Shown: piece after piece, positions 1 to 7,229 of the stretch | How positions within the stretch are numbered: the first letter of the stretch is position 1 | Layout: each line of letters begins with the position of its first letter | Assembly: GCA_937889795.1 (NCBI GenBank) | Contig: CALBZH010000552.1 | Location: 1-10,191, forward strand | Length of the DNA stretch: 10,191 nucleotides | Reading direction: 5' to 3' | From: an uncultured Syntrophobacteraceae bacterium | Lineage (GTDB): Bacteria; Desulfobacterota; Syntrophobacteria; Syntrophobacterales; Syntrophobacteraceae | Program-made: the position numbers and the translations under genes | The notes under the pieces: model-generated | What the model was told of the DNA's origin: nothing | The model's input: the letters and a program-made list of their open reading frames with translations, nothing else | Database searches by the model: none

Positions 1-1279
1 GATCGGCCCTGAGGGACGGACAGGGATAAAGCTCCGGCTTCTTGGTGATCAGATTCGGGTCGACGAAGTCGACGTCATAGCGAATCTTGAAAATGTTGCC
101 GCCGGGTCCGCCTACGAGACCGTTCGCGCCGCACCCGCCGCCGATGGCGTCACAGCCGGCCACCGAGGCCAGCGGGAATTCATGGATGGCGTTGGCGACG
201 GGGTCGCGGTGAATCGACCAGATGCGCATGTCGGTGCTTCCCGTGGAAAACCCGATGAAGAGCGCCCGTGCCCGCTGATTGTTGAAGCCCATGGTGTCCA
301 CAAACACTTCTTCCATGAACAAGTAGTCCGGCTGCGTTGCATCCGCCGTGTTGGTGCCCAGAGCCACGGCCACCCGGGTGGTGTGCGAGGACAGGAAGCG
401 AACGCCACCGATGGTTTCGAAGTTCCCCTCAGCGACGACATTGTCTCCGACAATCACGGGGGCAAAACGTCTCGAGTCCTGTACTGGTTGCCCATTGTTG
501 ACCGTCCGGTTGGTGGTTGGACACAACAGGTCGCCGCTGCCATCTGCCGCGGCTACAGCGGTGCCTCCAGCAATCCCGGGAAGACCCGGAAAGGGCCGGG
601 ATGTCGTACTGGGGATGCACATCGGGTAACCGGTGCTGAACGCGTTGGTGTAATTGTCCGGGTCGAGGGTGAAGCGCGGGTCTGGGCTGCAGTTGGGCGA
701 TCCGGGCAGACAGCCGGCTCCCTGTTGGATCGTGTGTCTTCCCGTGGGATCATTGAGGCGAACCATGACTCCCGTCGTGGGATCGTTGAGAGCTCCGTTC
801 ACGCGGAAATAGCCGTCTGAATAACTGATGAAGGTGACAACACCGGCCAGCGTCTCCCGGCCCTTCTCGATGAACACGTCGCCGGCGATGACATTGCCCG
901 CGCTGGTCCGGTTCGCGGAGATGGTGGCAAACCCGCCGGTACCACTGATGTTGCAGCTGTCGCCTTTGGCAAGGCCGCTCTGTCCGGCCGCCACGCACTC
1001 GGCTGGCGCCTGCTCGAAAATCTGTTGCAACGTCAGCCGATTAGCCGGCAGGTCGATGAGCAGGTTGCGGGGCAGGATGACGTTCTGGCCTCCCACCACG
1101 ATGGTGCCGCCCGAATAGATGTCGGCGGGATTGGTTAAGCTGAGTTGCTCGATTTCCCCTGATATGGGTGCGCGCGAAGCCACCTGCGCTTCCGCTCCAG
1201 CTCCCCACCCAGCTGCCAGCACGAGCAGCATGGGTACCAGGGCCCTCCAACTTATTGAAGAAAGTCTACTTTCGCTCAT
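1..1279 (-). CDS. Secreted protein of unknown function, 3' end beyond window
   Basis: An uninterrupted frame runs from the ATG at 1279 down to the window edge: 426 codons and no stop, so the C-terminus is missing. The start is supported by a GAGGAG ribosome binding site at 1289-1294, 9 bases upstream. Residues 1-31 form a typical Sec signal peptide: arginines at 5 and 12, a hydrophobic stretch at 13-23 and an Ala-x-Ala site (29-31) before Gln32. The mature part is rich in Gly, Thr, Asn and Asp, has no further membrane segment and holds nine cysteines, several in close pairs (for example AGCLPGSPNC). That suggests disulfides in an exported protein; no CxxCH haem motif is present. I do not recognise the family. 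It is co-directional with the DUF945 gene but 500 bp away, so it probably has its own promoter. The reading frame and export signal are well supported; the function is unknown. Confidence 0.8.
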   Translation of the reverse strand, partial: MSESRLSSISWRALVPMLLVLAAGWGAGAEAQVASRAPISGEIEQLSLTNPADIYSGGTIVVGGQNVILPRNLLIDLPANRLTLQQIFEQAPAECVAAGQSGLAKGDSCNISGTGGFATISANRTSAGNVIAGDVFIEKGRETLAGVVTFISYSDGYFRVNGALNDPTTGVMVRLNDPTGRHTIQQGAGCLPGSPNCSPDPRFTLDPDNYTNAFSTGYPMCIPSTTSRPFPGLPGIAGGTAVAAADGSGDLLCPTTNRTVNNGQPVQDSRRFAPVIVGDNVVAEGNFETIGGVRFLSSHTTRVAVALGTNTADATQPDYLFMEEVFVDTMGFNNQRARALFIGFSTGSTDMRIWSIHRDPVANAIHEFPLASVAGCDAIGGGCGANGLVGGPGGNIFKIRYDVDFVDPNLITKKPELYPCPSLRAD

Positions 1280-1288
1280 CGTTCGGTT

Positions 1289-1294
1289 CTCCTC
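1289..1294 (-). promoter_or_regulatory. Ribosome binding site of the secreted-protein gene
   Basis: Reading the minus strand, GAGGAG lies 9 bases before the ATG at 1279. It is the only good Shine-Dalgarno match near the 5' end of this frame, and no upstream in-frame ATG was seen nearby, so it fixes the start. Confidence 0.65.
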
Positions 1295-1678
1295 GATAGG
1301 CAATGGGTGGGGGAGCTTGCCAAGCAGTCTCCAGTGAATCTCCAGCTTCCTGACCAACTGCCACCATGTTAAGGCCCAATATGTAAGTAGTCTACTGTGA
1401 GGTACCTAAATAAATATTGGGATAAGACGGCTTGTCGTGGCAGTCATTACTCGGCCGAAGATAGGTAATCATGGAGCGTGCCAGGTGGGTGGCTCCGTCA
1501 AGAAATGAGCAAGGGAGTGTCTTTTGGGGGGAAGGGTCGAGCTCGGTTGATGCTGAAGCGCCGCAGTGGTGGATTCCTCACCGTGCCAAATTGATCCGCT
1601 GGGAATGCATTGAATGAGTATTTATGACTAAGTACAAAGGGGGTGATCCATTTTGGACCGGTCACAAATGGAGGGGGC

Positions 1679-1711
1679 ATCGGGAGCGATCAAGAATGAA
1701 CCGCTCCCGAT
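1679..1711 (-). terminator. Perfect 10-bp hairpin 3' of the DUF945 gene, possible transcript end
   Basis: ATCGGGAGCG (1679-1688) and CGCTCCCGAT (1702-1711) are perfect inverted repeats of 10 bp with a 13-base loop. The hairpin lies about 70 bases past the DUF945 stop on the minus strand. No T-run follows on either strand, so it is not a textbook intrinsic terminator. It could instead stabilise an mRNA 3' end or be a protein-binding site. The inverted repeat is certain; its role is inferred. Confidence 0.4.
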
Positions 1712-1778
1712 CCGGGTTGGAAGCCGTGAGGAATTCGCGGCACAGTGCCACGCCGGAGTAGGCTGCAGCCGATTCGCC

Positions 1779-3161
1779 TCACGATCCTGGAGGCATGGGA
1801 AGGGGTTTGCCGTTCAGCGTCAGAGCTCCGCCCTTGAGGACGATGTGTGAGGCGTACGTACCGCCTTGATCTTCGATGATTCCTCCTTGAATGAGCTCTG
1901 ACAGCTGCTCCTGGACGAGCTCACGCTTCATGGCCTCTGCTTTGTCTCCCAAAGCCTTGTCAAGGTCTTTGCCGCCAATTCCGGTAACCGAGAGAGCAAT
2001 GGATTCCACGAGCGGTTTGGGGGCGGTCAGCTTGGCTTCGCCTTCCAGATCCTTTAATACTTGAAAATTCTGGATGTTCTCTCCCCCAATGTATTTCAAG
2101 CGGCCGTCACCTTGAACTTGACCGTCGCTTGTTCCAACCGCAAGCCGAGGAATGGCCAATTCCGGTGAGCGGGAAAGAAACCTGGGAAGCAGCTCGAGGA
2201 CGACCTTGACGGTCGTCTGATTGCGCGTGCTCTCGTCCGCCTGCTGCTTGTTGAGGTCCCGTAGTGTGTCGCGAAGCTTCATCAGCACTTGACTGTCGAG
2301 ATTGGAGAGGCGGATTTCAATCGTCGCCTTGTTGAAATCCTTGCCGGCGGTTTTCATGCTGTCAAAGAGAACGGTGTAGACAGCTTCGAGTGCGCCGTCC
2401 TTTTCACTGACCTGAGCGGTCATCTGGCAATTGTCGGTCAGTGCCAGCTCCGCGGGGGCTCCCTGCTCATCTTTTTCGGCAAGGGCAAGCTTTTTCAGAC
2501 CGAGGCGGCTTAGCCCCAGCCAGAACCCTGTGGCGCTGCTTCGCTTCAGATCGCCCTCCATGGTGGCTTGCTCGAAGCTGACCTGCACCCCCTTGGGACT
2601 CTGGATGGAAAGGGACGGCGCCACGAGCGCCATGGCTCCCACATTCCAGTCTGGTGAGATCGAGACGGAGCCGCTGATCCCCTTCCAGTGAACTTCGGGC
2701 TGTTCATCGCCGGGCAAGTGCCCGTCAAAGGGCGGAGAGGCGACTTCAGAGCGAATACTGCTGTCCGTTCCCACCACGGTAGAAATCTTAAGAGGGGCCT
2801 GGTTCTTGAAGAGCTCCTTCAGTGCCGTGGGGGCTTCCGCGGGCAAGCGGACCGTGCTGACCACCTTGGCGAGATTCAGATTCATGAGGGAGAGGCCGTG
2901 CTGGATTTCGTGCTCCACGGGGATCAAAACCGAACCGCTGACGGACTTGAATTCCAGGGAGGAGGACGCTCGGGCGTTGAGCAGGCCCCTCTGATAGTCG
3001 TATTCCTTGATCGAGATCGGACTGTCCTGAATGGTTGCTTCGATGGTCTGGCGGAAATGCTTCTCGGTTTGAACTCCAGCATAGTACGGAAGGCCAAGAC
3101 CGAGCCCGGCCAGCAGCACGAGAATGACAATCGCGATGGTGACAGCCGTTCCTTTCCTCAT
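1779..3161 (-). CDS. DUF945 (YdgA-like) membrane-anchored protein
   Basis: This is a 460-residue protein of the DUF945/YdgA family, whose E. coli member YdgA is an envelope protein of poorly defined function. Residues 5-24 form one hydrophobic N-terminal anchor after MRKG, so the bulk should be periplasmic. Family-like features in order are the Tyr-x-Arg-Gly segment near 56-59 (YDYQRGLLNA), the HGL motif at 88-90, repeated beta-rich stretches, a LLPRFL segment near 324-329 followed by a Gly-rich strand, and the closing GALTLNGKPL near 445-454. The length is close to that of YdgA. I chose the ATG at 3161, preceded by a GGAAAGGGAAAG purine run. The frame stays open upstream to 3344, but that extension is not protein-like and would bury the anchor. 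The gene is divergent from the thiol-like operon. The family call is strong; the function is unknown. Confidence 0.85.
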   Translation of the reverse strand: MRKGTAVTIAIVILVLLAGLGLGLPYYAGVQTEKHFRQTIEATIQDSPISIKEYDYQRGLLNARASSSLEFKSVSGSVLIPVEHEIQHGLSLMNLNLAKVVSTVRLPAEAPTALKELFKNQAPLKISTVVGTDSSIRSEVASPPFDGHLPGDEQPEVHWKGISGSVSISPDWNVGAMALVAPSLSIQSPKGVQVSFEQATMEGDLKRSSATGFWLGLSRLGLKKLALAEKDEQGAPAELALTDNCQMTAQVSEKDGALEAVYTVLFDSMKTAGKDFNKATIEIRLSNLDSQVLMKLRDTLRDLNKQQADESTRNQTTVKVVLELLPRFLSRSPELAIPRLAVGTSDGQVQGDGRLKYIGGENIQNFQVLKDLEGEAKLTAPKPLVESIALSVTGIGGKDLDKALGDKAEAMKRELVQEQLSELIQGGIIEDQGGTYASHIVLKGGALTLNGKPLPMPPGS

Positions 3162-3307
3162 GAGCTTTCCCTTTCCTGTGATCTCTCGTGGGCTCCGAAA
3201 TGGTGTTGGATGCGTCGTGTCATCGAACGGGCAAGGATCGAGGCGGCCTTGCGTTCTGGACACCTTCGTACACTGGTTTTGAACGATTTCCAATCTTTCT
3301 TTTGTCG

Positions 3308-3336
3308 TTGCCTCACAAGCAGCCTGCCAGTATGCT
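3308..3336 (+). promoter_or_regulatory. Candidate sigma70-type promoter of the four-gene operon
   Basis: TTGCCT (3308-3313) and TATGCT (3331-3336) are separated by exactly 17 bases; each matches four of six consensus positions. Transcription would start near 3343, giving a leader of about 77 bases before the ATG at 3420. It lies in the divergent spacer, which must also hold the DUF945 promoter. This is a by-eye match only. Confidence 0.35.
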
Positions 3337-3419
3337 CGATACACGCCGCATCGACTCCCATGGCTGGGATGTTTAATATGGGAGGTGGTGAATTTTTCAG
3401 CAGACTCGAGGTTGCCAGA

Positions 3420-4670
3420 ATGTCCTCACAAAGGGGAATGATCGCGCTGATGGGGTCGGGCGAGCTGACCTCCACCATGGTTGAAGTTCACAAGGAGCTC
3501 CTGGCTGAGGTGCAAGAAGGGGCGCGAGCCGTCTTTCTGGATACTCCCGCAGGCTTTCAGCTGAATGCGGATGACCTGTCGAAGCGCGCGGTGACCTTTT
3601 TTGATCAGCGAGTTCGACATCCGATGGCGGTTGTGTCTTTCAAGTCCAAAGCGGCCGTGGATCCGCTCGCCGCGGAGCAGGCCTATGAGCGATTGCGGCG
3701 GGCGGACTATATCCTCATCGGTCCGGGCAGTCCCACGTATGCGGTGAAGCAGTGGCGGGAAACGCCGATTCCGGAGATCTTCTCGGAGGTTGTCGAGGGG
3801 GGCGGGTGCCTTGTGGCTGCCAGTGCCGCCGCGCTGACCATGGGACGGTACACGCTGCCGGTTTATGAGATCTACAAGGTGGGCGAGGACCTGCACTGGG
3901 GTCCCGGCCTCGACATTCTGCCGCGTTTCGGCTTCGATCTCGTGGTGATTCCGCACTGGAACAACGCCGAAGGCGGAACGCACGACACGCGTTATTGCTA
4001 TATGGGGGCTCCGCGTTTTCAACAATTGGAATCCGTTCTGCCCGAGACGTGCGGCGTCCTTGGCCTGGAAGAGCATACGGCGTGTCTGCTCAATTTCGCG
4101 AAGGAGGAAGCGTTCGTGCGAGGCATCGGACGCATTGTTGTACGCCACGGAGGGAGGGAGACAGCGTTTGCCGCGGGGGAGAGGTTTCCCCTGGAGGTTC
4201 TCGGGGGGAGTCCCGTGCGCTCCAGTCCGTCCCTGTCCAAGGTCTCGTCTGTTGATGAAATGCCATTGGCGAGGTCCGAGAAAGACGGCTTCTGGCCGCG
4301 GGTTCAGGCGTCCGAGGAGCGGTTTCGCCGCGGCATCGACAGCATCGATCCTCGGGATATCGTGGGAGCGATGCTTGATCTGGATCGCGATCTTTGGGAC
4401 GCCCATGCGGATCTAGAGAGTCCCGAATTCCTGGCGCAGGGCCGTGAGCGCTTTCGAGAGATGATCGTGCGAACGGGAGCACTCCTGGGAGGACTGCCTC
4501 GCAGCAGGATGGAATGCCTTGCGCCGGTGATCCAGGTGGCACTCGAGGTCAGGGAGCGATACCGCCGGGCAGGGCGGTGGCACGAGGCGGACGCGGTGCG
4601 TGACATGCTGGCCGAGGCTCGAATCGTCATTGAGGACACGAGTGCCGGGTCCCGGTGGAGAATGAAATGA
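3420..4670 (+). CDS. S51/type-1 amidotransferase-like domain fused to CysRS-like C-terminal domain
   Basis: This 416-residue protein has two parts. Residues 1-265 look like peptidase S51 (PepE/cyanophycinase) of the class I amidotransferase-like fold: an opening MGSGE (11-15), GPGSPTY (101-107), a candidate nucleophile Ser135 in AASAAA, GPGLDIL (161-167), a candidate His179 in PHW, and LEEHTA (216-221), like the GxDExTA loop of cyanophycinases. Residues of about 290-416 follow the C-terminal half of cysteinyl-tRNA synthetases: a DALR-like helical region, then RERYRRAGRWHEADAVRDML and IVIEDTSAGSRWR (402-414), closely matching the CysRS ending (x)GIVLEDxPQGTxWRR. The CysRS catalytic HIGH and KMSKS motifs are absent. 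The start at 3420 is chosen for GAGGT at 3408-3412; earlier in-frame ATGs at 3369 and 3378 are possible. Its stop overlaps the next ATG (ATGA). The domain calls are fairly sure; the reaction is unknown. It may hydrolyse a peptide or isopeptide bond, or handle cysteine. Confidence 0.8.
   Translation: MSSQRGMIALMGSGELTSTMVEVHKELLAEVQEGARAVFLDTPAGFQLNADDLSKRAVTFFDQRVRHPMAVVSFKSKAAVDPLAAEQAYERLRRADYILIGPGSPTYAVKQWRETPIPEIFSEVVEGGGCLVAASAAALTMGRYTLPVYEIYKVGEDLHWGPGLDILPRFGFDLVVIPHWNNAEGGTHDTRYCYMGAPRFQQLESVLPETCGVLGLEEHTACLLNFAKEEAFVRGIGRIVVRHGGRETAFAAGERFPLEVLGGSPVRSSPSLSKVSSVDEMPLARSEKDGFWPRVQASEERFRRGIDSIDPRDIVGAMLDLDRDLWDAHADLESPEFLAQGRERFREMIVRTGALLGGLPRSRMECLAPVIQVALEVRERYRRAGRWHEADAVRDMLAEARIVIEDTSAGSRWRMK
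4657..4660 (+). promoter_or_regulatory. Ribosome binding site deciding the GNAT start
   Basis: GGAG sits 6 bases before the ATG at 4667, inside the end of the preceding gene. It favours that ATG over the in-frame GTG at 4655, and indicates translational coupling through the ATGA overlap. Confidence 0.6.
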
Positions 4671-5776
4671 GCCTTTCAGTCGGTCATGTGAGTGCGAGCG
4701 CCGGGATGCGTGCAGGAGTCCTCTCTGGACCTCGTTCGATCCCGGTGCGCGATGCGCCGAGGGCGGCCGACCTCGAAATCAGCAGGATCGATCTGGACCG
4801 GCTCTGGTCGGTTTGGCGAGACCCGGGCTCCATGCTTCGGTGGACCTGTCCGTTCGTGCTCCCTTCCTGGCTTCAGGTCTGGACGGACACCTTGGGACGG
4901 AAGGCCGAAGCCCTCCTGCTGGCGGTAACGGATCGAGAGCGGGTGGTCGGTCTGGCGCCCTTGATGGTTCAGGATGGCAAGGCGTCTTTTCTCGGAGATC
5001 CCGAGGTTTGCGACACATTCGACTGTGTTGTCGCAGAGGCGTATGAACCGGCTTTTTTTGAGATTCTTTTGGACCATCTGGCCCCGACGGACATCCTGAG
5101 CCTGGATCTTGGACCCGTCAGGTCCGATTCGGTGCTGATCAAGCATCTCCCGCCCGTGGCTCGATCCATGGGAATGGAGCCCCTTGTGGAACGAGTGGGC
5201 GAATCGTTCGAGGTCGCCTTGCCGGCGACATGGGAAGGATTCTTGGCCCAGCTGTCGGGCAAGCAGCGTCACGAAGTGCGTCGCAAGATGCGGCGTTTGG
5301 AAGAAGCCGGGCACGCGGAGCTACGATGCATCCGCTCCGCGGAAGAGGTTGACGGCGCCATGGAGGTGTTTTTCGATCTTTTCAAGCGGAACCGCTCGGA
5401 TAAGGCCGCCTTCATGCGCGCACCCATGCAAGACTTTTTCGGAGCGCTGGCCAGGGGACTTGCGAAGGATGGCATGCTGCGGCTTTTCTTCCTCGACCTC
5501 GACCGCGAGACGGTCGCATCGACCTTTTGTTTTGATCATCAGGGCATGCGGTACCTTTACAATAACGGGTATGACGACGGGTACGGAGCGCTCAGTGTGA
5601 GCCTCGTGAGCAAGATCATGAGCCTTCGGGATGCCGTGAGCGTCGGGCTTGGCAGCTTTGATTTCCTCAAGGGAGCGGAAGTCTACAAAGAGCGGCTGGG
5701 GGGTCGAGAAGTGCCGCTCTATCAATGTCGGCTCAGCCTGAATGGCATCGACAGGTCGGAAGCGTCGAAGAGATGA
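4667..5776 (+). CDS. GNAT acyltransferase, CelD/BioF2 (Acetyltransf_6) type
   Basis: A 369-residue cytoplasmic protein with the double-GNAT, FemAB-like architecture of the CelD/BioF2 group. Family marks are the basic helix KQRHEVRRKMRRLE (199-212), the strand-loop RYLYNNGYDDGYGALS (295-310), and the ending DFLKGAEVYKERLGG (332-346), corresponding to the usual DFLrGdexYKxxw. No membrane segment or signal peptide is present. Known relatives transfer acetyl or acyl groups to sugars or amines, often in polysaccharide loci; distant FemAB relatives transfer amino acids from aminoacyl-tRNA. Its ATG overlaps the stop of the CysRS-tail protein as ATGA, and it is followed by a glycosyltransferase and a deacetylase. 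It may therefore play the MshD-like acylation role, or attach an amino acid to an amino-sugar. The family is well supported; the substrate is inferred only from neighbours. Confidence 0.85.
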   Translation: MSLSVGHVSASAGMRAGVLSGPRSIPVRDAPRAADLEISRIDLDRLWSVWRDPGSMLRWTCPFVLPSWLQVWTDTLGRKAEALLLAVTDRERVVGLAPLMVQDGKASFLGDPEVCDTFDCVVAEAYEPAFFEILLDHLAPTDILSLDLGPVRSDSVLIKHLPPVARSMGMEPLVERVGESFEVALPATWEGFLAQLSGKQRHEVRRKMRRLEEAGHAELRCIRSAEEVDGAMEVFFDLFKRNRSDKAAFMRAPMQDFFGALARGLAKDGMLRLFFLDLDRETVASTFCFDHQGMRYLYNNGYDDGYGALSVSLVSKIMSLRDAVSVGLGSFDFLKGAEVYKERLGGREVPLYQCRLSLNGIDRSEASKR

Positions 5777-5785
5777 GCGCGTGAA

Positions 5786-5790
5786 GAGGA
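5786..5790 (+). promoter_or_regulatory. Ribosome binding site favouring the GTG start at 5796
   Basis: GAGGA lies 5 bases before GTG 5796. The alternatives, GTG 5781 (weak GAGA upstream) and ATG 5742 (no Shine-Dalgarno match, inside the preceding gene), are less well supported. The choice changes only the poorly conserved first residues. Confidence 0.45.
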
Positions 5791-5795
5791 AGGCC

Positions 5796-7229
5796 GTGGA
5801 ACGCAAACCGTTGCGAATCGCGATGATCAGTCTCCATTCGAGTCCCTTGGGAGCAGTCGGCACCCGGGACACAGGGGGGATGAGCATCTACATTCGGGAG
5901 CTCGCCAAAGGCCTGGCCGGGTTGGGGCATTCCGTCGACATCTTCACCCGGCGCCAGCACAAGGGCCAGGATCCCTTCTTGGTGCTGACGGAGGGGGTTC
6001 GGGTGGTCCATCTCGATGCAGGCGGATGGGAGCCCATGCCGCCGGCGGCGCTGTCCAGACACGTTCAGGAGTTCACTCGAGGCGTGGAGTGCCTGCGAGC
6101 TCGCGAAGGCCTCGCTTACGATCTTCTCCATAGCCATTATTGGCTCTCTGGGCTGGTCGGCCGCCAGCTGGCGCTTTCCTGGCGTATCCCGCATGTGGTC
6201 CTGTTTCACACGCTCGCCCTCCTCAAAAACCGAGCCCTTGGGGCTGTAATCGAGCCGCAACCGCGGATTCTGGCCGAGCGGGAGCTGTGCCGAGACTCGG
6301 ATGGCATCATCGCGACAACGAATGCGGAACGAGCAGCCCTTGCCGAATGGTATGGCGCCCCGCGTAACCGGGTGACGGTTATCCCGTGTGGTGTGGATTT
6401 GAATCGATTTCGGCCTTTGAATCGCTACGAAGCGCGCCGGTCCCTCGGTGTCGCCGCAAATGATCCCGTCCTGCTCTATGTGGGACGGTTCGACCCCGTG
6501 AAGGGGCTCAGTGATCTCTTGGGTGCAATGAGCCTGATCCAGAACGGACGCCCCGTCAACCTGATGTTGGTAGGGGGAGATGAGGATTCGGCGTCCGAGA
6601 GCCGGCCGGTCAGCGCGCTCGTCGACGAGCTGGACCTCGGGGGGCGGGTCACTCTGGCGGGACGGGTTGCTCATGAGCGTCTTCCGCTTTACTACAGTGC
6701 GGCCGATGCGCTCGTGGTGCCCTCCCATTATGAAAGCTTTGGACTCGTCGGCCTCGAAGCCCTTGCCTGCGGCACACCGGTCGTCGCGACATCCGTGGGC
6801 GCGATGAGGGGCCTCCTTGCTGATGGTCGGGGAGGGGTTTTGGTCAGGGGCGGAGACCCCGGTGCCCTCGCTGATGGTCTGCGCCGGATGCTGTCCGAGC
6901 ATGAGGCGGGCCGTTATGCGGCGGATCGAGTGCGTGCGGTTGTGCGGACGTTTGATTGGTCGGAAATCGCCGCACAAATGGAGGCTCATTACTGGGACCT
7001 GCTGTCTCGCGCGGATCGAGGGGCACCGTCTTTCCCCGAGGGATGGCCCGTTTTGATGAGCAGGACGAGTGACGGTGCTTTCGAGCGGGTAGCCCGCGGT
7101 GTCTCCGACCGTGATTCAAGGGGCGATGAGCGATCATCATGGTCGAATTCAGGGAACGACAGGCAGAAGGATTTCCATGGCAGCCGAGCAGAAGGCCGAT
7201 GTTATGGTGGTGGCGGCTCATCCCGATGA
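5796..7229 (+). CDS. GT4 glycosyltransferase, MshA-like
   Basis: A GT-B fold glycosyltransferase of family GT4, 477 residues from GTG 5796. The N-terminal acceptor domain has ISLHSSPLG (11-19), a GT/DTGGMSIYIREL stretch (23-36), HSHYWLSG (112-119), FHTL (137-140) and an Arg at 157 after EPQP. This pattern closely resembles D-inositol-3-phosphate glycosyltransferase MshA and sucrose-phosphate-synthase-like enzymes. The donor domain has VGRFDPVKG (229-237, Arg231 and Lys236 for the nucleotide-sugar phosphate) and the E-x7-E pair Glu313/Glu321 in HYESFGLVGLEA. Known relatives join GlcNAc from UDP-GlcNAc to inositol phosphate (MshA) or malate (BshA). The GT domain ends near residue 404. A Ser/Arg/Gly-rich tail of about 70 residues follows and overlaps the deacetylase gene by 53 bases, which is odd. 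The fold is certain; the acceptor is inferred. Confidence 0.88.
   Translation: MERKPLRIAMISLHSSPLGAVGTRDTGGMSIYIRELAKGLAGLGHSVDIFTRRQHKGQDPFLVLTEGVRVVHLDAGGWEPMPPAALSRHVQEFTRGVECLRAREGLAYDLLHSHYWLSGLVGRQLALSWRIPHVVLFHTLALLKNRALGAVIEPQPRILAERELCRDSDGIIATTNAERAALAEWYGAPRNRVTVIPCGVDLNRFRPLNRYEARRSLGVAANDPVLLYVGRFDPVKGLSDLLGAMSLIQNGRPVNLMLVGGDEDSASESRPVSALVDELDLGGRVTLAGRVAHERLPLYYSAADALVVPSHYESFGLVGLEALACGTPVVATSVGAMRGLLADGRGGVLVRGGDPGALADGLRRMLSEHEAGRYAADRVRAVVRTFDWSEIAAQMEAHYWDLLSRADRGAPSFPEGWPVLMSRTSDGAFERVARGVSDRDSRGDERSSWSNSGNDRQKDFHGSRAEGRCYGGGGSSR

Larger units (their letters stand above)
1280..1778. other. Intergenic region, 5' leader of the secreted-protein gene
   Basis: About 500 bases hold no convincing gene. 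On the minus strand they lie upstream of the secreted-protein gene. The 1370-1450 part is AT-richer than its surroundings and is the likeliest place for that gene's promoter, but I could not pick a clear -35/-10 pair. Small inverted repeats lie at 1386-1396 (AGTAG/CTACT), 1446-1469 (ATTAC/GTAAT) and 1473-1496 (GGAGC/GCTCC). A longer one lies at 1679-1711 and is listed separately. Short open frames here lack ribosome binding sites and recognisable protein character. Confidence 0.6.

Noticed and set aside
1..12. Adapter at the left edge, suggested by the opening GATCGG
   Set aside because: Only six bases agree before the sequence diverges, and they lie within a continuous coding frame.
182..820. 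Plus-strand open frame (212 codons) near the left edge
   Set aside because: It is antisense to the continuous signal-peptide-bearing minus-strand frame and lacks domain character.
1498..1680. Short minus-strand frame in the intergenic region
   Set aside because: No ribosome binding site and no recognisable protein features; its length is expected by chance.
1280..1778. c-di-GMP riboswitch, considered because of the EAL and HAMP genes nearby
   Set aside because: No GEMM-like conserved core was found on either strand.
3162..3344. Upstream extension of the DUF945 protein
   Set aside because: It would put about 61 polar residues before the N-terminal anchor; the ATG at 3161 fits the family.
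2688..3419. Upstream extension of the S51-CysRS fusion gene
   Set aside because: The frame is open but runs antisense through the DUF945 gene, and its translation is not protein-like. A Shine-Dalgarno match supports ATG 3420.
3426..4406. Minus-strand open frame (326 codons) opposite the S51-CysRS fusion gene
   Set aside because: Shadow frame; the plus strand carries conserved motifs over the same bases.
5733..6989. Long minus-strand open frame (418 codons) opposite the glycosyltransferase
   Set aside because: It is an antisense shadow of a GC-rich gene with clear GT4 motifs; its own translation is rich in His, Arg and Pro and has no domain.
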